Shown here one piece after another: positions 43,167 through 53,000 of a DNA stretch of 64,000 nt. The notes under the pieces were generated by a model. That model searched no databases and was not told the DNA's origin. It saw only the letters and a list, made by a program, of their open reading frames with translations. Each line of letters starts with the position of its first letter. The stretch's first letter is position 1. The translations under genes were made by a program, and so were the position numbers. Origin of the DNA: Lumbricus terrestris (taxonomy: Eukaryota > Annelida > Clitellata > Crassiclitellata > Lumbricidae); NCBI GenBank assembly GCA_949752735.1, contig OX457041.1, positions 30,945,877 through 31,009,876 on the forward strand. The letters run 5' to 3'.

Positions 43167-44665
43167 CGTCCCCTTGCAGTGCTTTAAAAACAAAGCAGTT
43201 TGTAGGTACTAACATTCTGCAAATAGCAGTTTATACTTGCTTAGAACACGTACTTCATTGCAGCGTGTACCTTTTGTGCAAAAAAAGGGCCGTGGCTTAA
43301 TTTTTTGTGTAGTCACTGTATAAAAATATTTTAGCAAGATAAAAAATATTTTTCCACCTACCTACCCAATTTTTAAACCTCTGTTACCGAAAACACACCA
43401 TTTTTGGACCTTATTTATTTTGTAAGCTCTATCCTGCTGTAAGTATGTGAGGCGCTCTTGTAACAGCATGGCTGTGTTATGGCGCCATTGAAATCATTGT
43501 TATTAGTGCTAAGGCACAGGTGGTTTGATGACATCCAGGAATGCAAGATCTGCCTTGACTGCCAGACAGTGGACATAGGCTTTCAGGTTATCAGCTTAAG
43601 TTTTGCTATGTGCTGTTGTCATGTACCCCAGTTTGTCAGTGTAGATTGTATAAAGGAGGGAGCGAAGAAATGTGCATATAGTCTGCTTGAATTGAATAGA
43701 TCACAGATCAGATTTGCTGCTGGTAATACAATTATACGTTGTTATGCTTGCAAATTTGTTTAGCATGATTTACACCATCATGAATGTGACCTTGTACTTG
43801 TTTCTTTTTGTTCCAGACTTTGTTCATTAGAATGGAATCGAAGGACTGTGCATATAGATAACTCCTTGTAACTGGAATTCTGTGTTGAGTTCCAGCGTCA
43901 GAGGCAGAACTAGACTTTGTGGTTGCATTTTTTTATATTTACTCTTCAAGGGTAGCCTTTTCTACTGTAGTCAGCTGGTAGGTAATTTTAGTGCAGTGCT
44001 AATGTCATTGGTTATGAAATGACCGCTTGACAAAGTTTTTTTCCATGTACATTGTACAGATAGTGATTTGATTGTCTCATATGGCATAATTGTTTACGCA
44101 ACCTTCTCACATTGCGACAGTGTTCTGTCATAATGACGTCTCTGCTATACAAGTGGTGGCACCAGGATTCTAAAGGTTAACCCATGGTTAAAGGTGCCTG
44201 GCGCTTCATAGTTTGCTGTAAATATAAGGAATTGGTCTTTGAGGCAGTAGAATCGGGCAAGTCTACTGGTTTTAGTTGTTGTATGGCAACATGGACTTTC
44301 GTAGTTTCTCCACATCACTTTTCCAGAATGTCTCCAATAAGAGAATTAACGAAGACTTTTTGACTTACACCTTGAGATTACTGGTTATTCCATTGAAGCC
44401 TTGTATTTATTTTGTTTGAAATGTTCGATTTTAGATGACATAAGTTGGAAAATGTTGCAGGATGAATTCAAATTTAGTTGTGCATTAATTAGTGGTTATG
44501 AGACATTTCTGATGAGATCTGCCATGGAATTTGCTGTAAACTGGAATTTGCTGCAAACTTACCTTTTATTCTTTTCAAGGCAAATCTGAGTCATGCATTT
44601 TGGTTATTTGAGATTGTGTGGCATTTAAATTCGACAGTTTTACATTTGTCTTTGTATAGAACTGC

Positions 44666-44671
44666 AATAAA
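44666..44671 (+). terminator. Candidate polyadenylation signal
   Basis: AATAAA in ctgcaataaaaatag, the first canonical signal I noticed downstream of MTHFR on the plus strand. It is 2.8 kb after the stop codon, so assignment is tentative. Confidence 0.3.
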
Positions 44672-44781
44672 AATAGTACTGCATGATTGACTGTCTAACC
44701 TATTGCTTTCCAATCTTTTTTTGCTATGATTCCCTTTTGATCTGGGAATATTTTGGTGGACTATTCTGGTGTATGTCTACT

Positions 44782-45175
44782 CATGGGCGGAGACTTAAGG
44801 GGGACAGAGGGATGGTCCCTCTCAATTAATGTGGTGGGGGACGGCCCATGCATTTGTCCCCCCAATCGTTTAGTGTTAGGACATGTACACACTTCACAAA
44901 AGACACTGTGAGGTTATAACATTAGAAGATAGAAAAAGAGATCTTCGAAGAAATGAAGTAATGGCTAAAAAAAGTCATAAACCTGTTTTCACAGAGAAAA
45001 TTGGGTTTTTTCATCAACATTTCGAACGGATAACTAAAAAAAGGTCGTCGCAAAATTTTGCTGGTAAAAAGATGGAAAATTTCATTGGCGTTGGCGACTC
45101 AGCCATTCGTCTGCCCAAGATCTCACATCCTTCCTTCGACATCTCGTTTTCGTCCCCTGCAAGTCTCCGCCCATG
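44782..45175. mobile_element. hAT-type MITE, CATGGGCGGAGAC family, copy 3
   Basis: The ends are CATGGGCGGAGACTT and AAGTCTCCGCCCATG, a perfect 15-bp inverted repeat. The perfect 8-bp duplication TGTCTACT flanks it (44774-44781 and 45176-45183). Length 394 bp. The interior shares gactcagccattcgtc with a partial copy ending at about 60030. Confidence 0.92.
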
Positions 45176-45223
45176 TGTCTACTACCTGTGAAGCCGACCT
45201 ATGCTTGTACATATATAGGACTA

Positions 45224-45244
45224 TCTATATAAATAAAGGGAAGA

Positions 45245-45303
<59 letters not shown>

Positions 45304-46283
45304 ACCGGGATGCATTTCCACAGTTTTTGAGCTTTTCACTCCAAACCTTCACTACTGTGTAGGTCTCAGCATGAGACACCCCAACGAGGGGTTGGCGATT
45401 CTCTACCACCATGGGGGCCAGGGTGGGGGCGAAACTCCCCAAATAAATTTCACTTTTTTTCAGCAATTCCTCTGAAACTTTGCACCTAGACAGAGGGCCA
45501 TCAGAGCCACCCGGTGGAGTGGTTGGTGAATCTCTACCACCATGGGGCCCCGGTGGGGGTTGCGAAAACCCTAATTTTCGCTATAAATTTCCATTCCCTT
45601 GCCATAGTTTCACAGTTAGACAGATTTTTACGCGGGCCACCTTGCCTCTACTCAGCCCACACCTCGGCCCGCAGGGGCCGGGTGGGGCATGGATGGGGGG
45701 ACGTGGGGACGGTGGGGGGAGAAACCCCCAAATTTGTGGGGTGGGGAGGTGGGGGTGGAGTGTGGGGTGGGGTTGGGGAGAAGGTGAGTGGAGGTGTGGG
45801 TATTGGGGGGTGGGGTGGGAGGAATTTTTCCGAAAACCCAAATTTCGCGGGTGGCGTACCTGTGGAGGTCGGAGTGTAGTGTGGTGTGGTGGGGTCGGGG
45901 GTGGCGGGTGAGCGGTAAGGGGTGGGTGGGGGGAGTGGGGGTGGGGGATGGGGTGGGGGGAAGAGGAGGGTGGGGTGGGGTTTGAAGAGGAGTGGGGTGG
46001 CGGGTGGGGTGGGTGGCGATGTGGTGGAGTGAGGGTGGGGGAGGGCCCGGAGGGGGTGAAGGTGGGGTGGAGGAGAGGGTGGGGAGGGGTTTGGGGTATG
46101 GTAATTAGGGGTGGGGGTTGGGGGAGAATTTTTCTGAAAACCCAAATTTCACGGGTGGCGTACCGGTGGAGGTCGGAGTGTGGTGTGGGGTTGTGGGGTG
46201 GGATGGGCTTGGGTGTGGTGAGGTTGTGGCAGGGAGCGGGTCGGAAACTAAATTTCCCGGGCAACGCCGGGTACCTCAGCTAG
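45224..46283 (+). mobile_element. Non-autonomous Helitron
   Basis: It starts TCTATATAAATAAAG after an A and ends CAGCTAG before a T, fitting insertion between A and T with a 5' TC and 3' CTAG. A hairpin (cccgg-gcaacg-ccggg) lies 11 nt before the 3' end. A (TGTC)n run follows the 5' end. The interior has very G-rich direct repeats around gggtggcgtaccggtggagg. No Rep/helicase frame. Confidence 0.85.
45246..45302 (+). repeat. (TGTC)n microsatellite in the Helitron 5' region
   Basis: About 14 tandem units. Confidence 0.9.
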
Positions 46284-46570
46284 TTGTCTATATATAGGAC
46301 TATAGGTCTAATTAATAGCAGAGAATTTGTGATTAAGAAGCAGATTTAAAATAAAATGATTGATACAAAGAAATGAGAAATTTAAACTGCTCGAGTGCCT
46401 TGCAATCATTCTGTGCTTTATATAGACACATGCTGCTGAGGGAATGTTCAGCCTGCCCTCCCCTCCATCCAGAATTTACTTCCCCCGAAATTTTACAAAA
46501 ATGATAATAGTTATGAATTGCTGTTTACTTTAAATATTACATGAGCTGTTATAATAAATAATAATAATAA

Positions 46571-46788
46571 TATTTTTTCTTTAATTAAACGCCTGCAAGA
46601 CGCACTGCGCTTTACATTTACAGGTTATGCAGTAATCTTAATTAAACTTAACTACCAACTGAACAGACAGCTTTGTAATTACACGGCGCCAATGGCAGCC
46701 TACAAAGCAAATCCGCCCAACGGGGGCTCGAACTCACTACCTCTCGCACTCTTGGCCAGCGTGTTAACCACTACTCTACACGACCTAG
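46571..46788 (-). mobile_element. tRNA-derived SINE copy B
   Basis: Nearly identical to 2606-2817. A- and B-box-like segments read on the minus strand. An (AAT)n run at 46553-46572 is its tail. Confidence 0.75.
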
Positions 46789-46789
46789 G

Positions 46790-47400
46790 GACAGCGTGAG
46801 CTACTGGTGACTCAAACAAGTCCTTTTAGTACAAGTACTCCTCTCAACAGCTTTCTGCCAAGCTATCAGGTGACAATGTTGTTTACAGCATTGTGCGTGG
46901 TAGGGTGTCTCTTAAAAATGAAAGTTTAAATTTTCTGTCTTTCACCCATTCAACTTGTTAGGTTTATAAAGAAATTTTTTGGTTTAAATCGGATAGTATT
47001 TAGAGGTTATGTCATGATATCATTTAAGTATACTAGGCCTGGCCTACTACATGATATTGTGACGAAACTTCGGCCGGGGATGGCGCTCTCTCGCTCTCAA
47101 ATAAGCTGAACGCATGCATGTAGGCAGCCCTTCTATTTAAACCGTTCCCAAGGGGCTGAGGTCCAAACAGGGGACTACTACGTCAGATATCTGGACAGGG
47201 GTCTATGGAGGCGATGGAGGGGAGGAACATGGGCGGATGGGGGACAGCGGGGGACGTCTGCTCCAAAGTTTGTGGTGGGGGGACGGAGGTGCTTATATCC
47301 CACCCAATATTTCAGAAATATCAAAAATTTCTACAGTGTTATCCACTGTTTATCCATAATGATCAATTGTGTTAGGATGACAGCCTAAAATGCTATCATT
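46790..47400. other. Spacer with a diverged repeat unit
   Basis: No gene seen. At about 47170-47230 a unit (tacgtcagatatctggacag) related to the minisatellite at 47412-47600 appears once, and a catgggcggatgggggacag word resembles the hAT end without a partner. Confidence 0.4.
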
Positions 47401-47411
47401 ACAGTTTGACA

Positions 47412-47600
47412 GGGGACATCTTACGTCAGATGTCCGGACAGGGGTCTGTGGAGGCAATGGAGGGGGAGGGACATCTTACGTCAGATGTCCGGACAGGGAT
47501 CTGTGGAGGCAATGGAGGGGGAGGGACATCTTACGTCAGATGTCCGGACAGGGGTCTGTGGAGACAATGGAGGGGGAGAGGACATCTTACGTCAGAGGGC
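47412..47600 (+). repeat. About 58-bp minisatellite
   Basis: Three near-perfect units starting gacatcttacgtcagatgtc and ending in ggcaatggagggggaggg, plus a partial fourth. Confidence 0.9.
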
Positions 47601-47639
47601 TTTCGGCTAAAATAATGCTACGGCCTGCCGATGCTAACT

Positions 47640-48480
47640 CTAACGTTCTAACCTAATAGAGGACAGTTTACTTTAGCCATCTAATCTAGTCTACAATTTG
47701 AACAATCGCTCTATTCATTTTCGCCATCTTGATTGCGTCATTTCAATTTTCGCCACTTTAAAGTAGGCCTAAACCTTATTGGACTCGGCCCTCGTGGGCA
47801 TATAGGCTAGATGTAGTTTATTTCTTGTCTTACCCCACCCCCGTCAGGCATATCCTGACGACTGTATAGGCTTTAACAAGACGTCTAAATCGTTCTGTTC
47901 CTGGTTTTGTTCATGGCTTCTCTCATGTCCTGATTGTGCTGTGTCTTAGGTCTTCCATGATCCATCCAACGTTCATCATCCAATCATCCATGTCAATTAT
48001 TTGTATTCCTCTCCTTCTTGTTCCCTCTACCTCATACTACCTGGCCATAATTATGGATCCGTGGCCGCAGTTTAGGAATTACAATATTATCGTTAAATTT
48101 TCCAAAAAGTGTCCCGATTTGGTATGGCGAGAAAATGGTCATCCTGCATTAGTACTTATTTGTATTTATAGTAGGCTACCTTGGAAATTTGTTTGATTAG
48201 CATGCAAATTACAGTGCATTCAACTTAATTCAAACTTTTTGGAAGGCACATTTGATATTGGAATGTTTTGATGTAAAAGAAATTTGTTTACCCTATGGCT
48301 TAAATTTCTGCCCTTCTTTACAATTGAACGTGGACTATTTTGTAGGTTTTTTAAAATCTTAATTTAAATAAATGTCTGGTTATGTCTAGTGTTATCTGCA
48401 GTAAAACTCAAACGCGTCTCAAACTACATCTTAGACTAAACTTAGACTCGAGTGACGTCTGATTCTGTTGCTATTCTGAT
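47640..48480. other. Spacer, nothing recognised
   Basis: Unique-looking AT-rich DNA with only short frames. Confidence 0.4.
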
Positions 48481-48504
48481 CATTCAATGCAATGTCAGGA
48501 TGAA

Positions 48505-48605
48505 CTCATGATGATGGTGATGATGATGACGATGGCGATGGTGATGGTGATTGTGATGATGATTATGATGACGATGATGATTATGATTATGATGATTATG
48601 ATTTT
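48505..48605 (+). repeat. (GAT)n imperfect microsatellite
   Basis: Long run of gat, ggt and tat triplets. Confidence 0.9.
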
Positions 48606-48661
48606 GTCAAAAGTATGGACCATTCGGGTGAAATGATCAGCTGCAGTCCTAAGCATTGAAA

Positions 48662-48936
48662 CCCAGCAGCAGCGGCAGCACCAACAGCAGCACCAGCAGC
48701 GGCAGCAGCAGTACCAGCACCAGCTGCAGCACCAACAGCACCAGCACCAGCACCAGCTGCAGCACCAACAGCACCAGTAGCAGCACCAGCTGTAGCACCA
48801 GCAGCAGCACCAGCTGTAGCACCAGCACCAGCTGTAGCACCAGCAGCAGCACCTGCCGCACCAGTAGCAGCACCAGCACCAGCTGTAGCACCAGCAGCAG
48901 CACCTGCAGCACCAGCAGCAGCACCAGCTGCAGCCT
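48662..48936 (+). repeat. CAG/CAC triplet array
   Basis: About 90 triplets built from cagcac, cagcag and cagctg words. The plus frame gives a Ser/Thr/Cys-rich peptide and the other frames simple repeats; I treat it as non-coding. Confidence 0.85.
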
Positions 48937-49092
48937 ATATATATCTATATCTATATATGCGTTGCATCCGATTGCGATCGTTGTGCATCGGACGCCTTTG
49001 CAGTGATGCGAGTGGGTCGTCGCTGCTGTGTGGATCGCTGCGTGCACTGTGTGTGCGTGTGGGTATGGGTGTGTGTGGATGTGTGCAGCCTC

Positions 49093-49098
49093 TCCTCC

Positions 49099-49188
<90 letters not shown>
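49093..49188 (+). repeat. (CT)n microsatellite
   Basis: About 47 CT units with one interruption (ttt). A cagcag run follows at 49255-49305. Confidence 0.95.
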
Positions 49189-49190
<2 letters not shown>

Positions 49191-50050
49191 GCTGCCACCT
49201 ATGTCGTCAATGGCGTCGGGCGTCAATGGCAATGGCTGCCACCACCGCAACCACAGCAGCAGCCGCAGCAGCAGCAGCAGCATCAGCAGCAGCAGCAGCA
49301 GCATCGAGCGACGATGTACTTTGCGTCGTTAGAGCTGCAGACGGGGATCTGCGCTTGTGATGTGCATGCGAATAATTCAGCGCACGTTGCTACTGGATGA
49401 CTAGGAAGAGAATGAGAAGGAGGAGGAGGCTCTGATGCTAACTGGCCAACTAACCAACCAACTGACCTTATTACGGTAGAAGCTGCTGCAGACAACGAAA
49501 GACAACGAAAGACAACGAACGCCGCTTCCGCAGGTCACGCGACAACACACGACGGCCACTGCGGCTTCACATCTCCACAAGCTCCGTCCGCCGACGCCGC
49601 CACCGACACCGAAGAAGGTGATGATGCTGGTGGTGCAGCTGCTGGTGCTTCTGCTCCTCATCTACACCAGCTGCCCCATCTGCATCTGACTTGTCTGCCT
49701 GCCCTCCTGCCTAGCTGCCTGCCCTCCTGCCTCCGTCTCCAACACCGTCGACGTTGCTCCTGCAGACCCACCCCTCCCCGGCAGCTGCTCCCTGATTGGC
49801 TTGTCTATCCAATTACCTACCGTGGATATACTGTAACTGTGAGACTTTTCGTACATCGACGACATACTGTTTAGCGTTGCTATCTAACCAGGTAATCGTT
49901 CGTCTGCTGATCTGCCTTGGGGCCTGGATCAGGCTGGATGTCTGCCTAGATGGCCTACTTTGTCGCAGGATGTCATCCACGTCAGTCTATGCCAACTCCT
50001 CTCGTTGTTGAGTGATTGCCAAGTGGCATAACAATAGCTATTGTCTTCGA

Positions 50051-53000
50051 ATGAAGTTGTTGAAGACAATGAAGGAATTCGTTGGGATTCTGGTGTCCAT
50101 CGCATCTGCCATTATCATCGGTGAGTAGTTCACCATACAGGCTACATATGATATCACCCCTCATTGTATACTTGTATAGTGTATAGTCATACTATATGTT
50201 CACCGTGGATAAGTCTAACATTGCCTGTAACTGTCCACTGCTGTTGCTGCAAAGAAGTTCCTCAGAGTCGACATTCAAATGTCCCGTTAGAACACAGAGC
50301 GTGAATCCGAAAAGGAAAAAATGCAAATGTATTGAATCTAGTCTGAGGCCAACTGTTCGCCACATCTTTTCAGCATGAGAATAATTGTAGAAAATAGCGG
50401 TGAGGAGCGTTGATGTAATATTATGTGGACTTGGGTTGCAGCCGCTACTGTTGGGTTGTGCAATAAGACAAGTTTTACTCTGGGGTCCTAAGAAAAACAA
50501 GGGGGTTGAAACCAACAGCCCCGGCAATTCTCACCCTGCATCCTCCTCCACTTCATCCTCCAATTCTGTTGCTCATCTGATTGTCCCTTCTGTATGTCTC
50601 CTCCTCCTCCTTCTCCTCCTCCTCCTCCTGCCTTCTTTCTCCGCTCTATTGTCTCTATCTCTTCATTCTCATCTTCCCTCATCCAGCTCTTCTTTGTCTG
50701 CCTTCTTCTCTTTCACTTACTCGGCTTACTCTAATTTCTCGCCTTCATAACCCTCCCTCTGTCTGCTCTCAGCGATGACCCTTCAAAAGAGCGACCGACA
50801 AAAGAGCGACCGACAAAAGAGCGCCGACAAAAGAGCGCCGACATAAGAGCGACCGACAAAAGAGCGCCGACAATAGGGCACCGCTCTTAAAAGAAATGAT
50901 ATCGCGAACGATATCGCAAACGAGTTGGCCTAGAGGTGACGAATAACAAATTTTTCCAAACAGACAAGAGATCCACCACCACATGACTTCAGGGCCGGAT
51001 TAGCAAATGTGGGCCGGGGCTCTGTTCAGTTAAACTGTGGGGGCCCCAAACTTACAGAAGCACGACTAAAATTAATGACACACAAAGTGTGTTGTGTTCA
51101 ACGAATTCGTCTTTTATTGATTCATTCCTTCGATTTTTACAATATCAACCGGTTTTTTAAATATTACTCTAGTGTTAATGTACCGATGCATCTTTCACGG
51201 CGATTATTAAAGTGTCTCATGGTCAGACATTTTCATAACTAGGACATATATAGCACTTGCACCAGCAACAGGGCAGAAGCGATTTTATGCCCAAAATAAA
51301 TTCTTGGCAGAGAAAATGTCTGGCAATCTTGAGGCAGAACAATGGCCAGGGCAAAAGCTCTTATCAGGGCATTTACCCTGATTTGTCTGCTGTTTACAAA
51401 CTAATATATATTTTCCCGGTTATGCCAGGAGCAGACCCTGACTCAAGCTCCATCATATACAGATGTTAGTTTTTCACCCCGGCTTCTGTCTCTCTGGCCG
51501 CTCACTGCGATCAGCTATACCCGTTGAGACCTCCTTGCTCTTTTTTCGTGTACTGTGACGAAGAGCATTCTCGGTAGAGGGTCGGTACAGCTATCTGGAA
51601 TGGCCTCCCTAAGGCTCTCCTCTCGCTTCCCGCGACTGCTGCTGGCGCTTTCTGTCGTCTTCCTAAGGCTTTTGTTTTTGACAACGCCAGCGTTGGGAGC
51701 GCCTCTGAGTAAAAATCTCAAGGGCGCCATACAAATTTATGTGATTGATTAACTGAATTTGTAAAAACAGAGTGCGTGCCGAGCCTACAGTGCACGTATA
51801 GGCCTACTCAAGCTGTAGTGACGCCATCTCATAAATGCGTCGCATAGCACTTGAGTTCCGATCAGTTGAGGTAGGCCTATTAGGCTAAGTGTTTAAATAA
51901 GCAATAAAACGTATAGCTCTTACTAGCATTTCTGACTGATTTTATGGTCAATCTGCCTGGCAATGAAAGCTGCCATAGGCCTAAGGGCCCCCACACGTGT
52001 GCAAAAGTTGTATAATGTTAAAATAAGTAGTTTCTGAATAATTTGACAATTTGTTCAGAAAGGCCCTATTCTAAACTCAGTTTTGCTATTATAATTAACA
52101 ATGAAGAAAAATTTTCTAGTGCACGTGTGAAGCCCCCTAAAGTGTGGGGGTCCCTGTTCGGCCGAACATGTCAAACATGCCTTAATCCGGCCTGCATGAC
52201 TTGAATGTATAATGTGATGTATATAAAGTATATTTAAGAAGTATAACGTAGCAATTTAATGAAAAGTTCAAACTGCAGTTAAGATGTCTTAACAAGCAGA
52301 TGTACCAGTGAAGCGGACATGGTTTCTATGTCTAATGAAATTGTTTTTTCAGATGTAGGCCTACTCCATGTTAATGCTTGCGAACAGTAGAGCTTCCTTG
52401 CTTCCTTTGCTTAAGTTATAATAACAAACTTATATCACGTGATAACGATCTTTTCAAAATCTCATTTTATCGCATTCTGAACTCAGGCGATTTGTTTATT
52501 TTAACACTTTTTCCAGGCGCTCATAACATATGCTTGTTGCTCGTATCAACAAAACACGATGTGTGAAATATTTAAAATATTAATTGCTGTTTGTTGTCGT
52601 CGTTCAGCTGTTTATTTGCTCATAATTAATATTATCAACTCTATAGGCTGACTCTTCAGCGATGCTATTTCTTTTAAAGGCGGCGCTCTTTTGTCGGCGC
52701 TCTTTTGTCGGCCTCTTTTGGCAATCGGTTGATCTTTTGATGGGATGCTCTCAGCTATCGTCATCCCCTTCCCCTTCTCCTTCTCATTATCAGCATCATC
52801 CTCGTCCTCCTTGTTCTTCCCCTCCTCTCCTCCTCGTTCTCTTCCCATCCTACTCGTCCTCATTCTCTTCCTCCCCTTCTTCTCGTCATCCACTTTCTCC
52901 TCCTCGTCGTCCTCCTTCCTCCTCCTCCTCCTCCTCCTCCTCCTCCTCCTCTTCCTCCTCCTCCTCTCCTCCTCCTTCTCCTCGTCCTCCTCCTCGTCCT

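Larger units (their letters stand above)
41893..44690 (+). other. MTHFR: Putative MTHFR 3' UTR and downstream DNA
   Basis: No coding sequence recognised. It contains an inverted L2 tail (42180-42275), a LINE C-terminal remnant (42330-42530), a (TA)n tract and an AATAAA at 44666. The true transcript end is unknown. Confidence 0.35.
50777..52746. mobile_element. Mutator-like inverted-repeat element with subterminal tandem repeats, broken by a hAT
   Basis: The left end gacccttcaaaagagcgacc mirrors the right end (complement atcccatcaaaagatcaacc). Inside each end is a small array of gcgaccgacaaaaga/gcgccgacaaaaga units (50788-50885; 52679-52722). Flanks gctctcagcgat (50765-50776) and gctctcagctat (52747-52758) look like a 9-12 bp target duplication. 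The middle is occupied by a younger hAT (50990-52194). Without it the element is about 760 bp and non-coding. Confidence 0.75.

Noticed and set aside
45581..46264. Pro/His-rich frames of 165-227 residues
   Set aside because: G-rich interior of a non-autonomous Helitron read on the opposite strand.
48649..49400. Ser/Thr-rich, Leu-rich and Arg/Glu-rich frames up to 147 residues
   Set aside because: CAG/CAC and CT arrays translated in several frames; all six frames look alike in quality.
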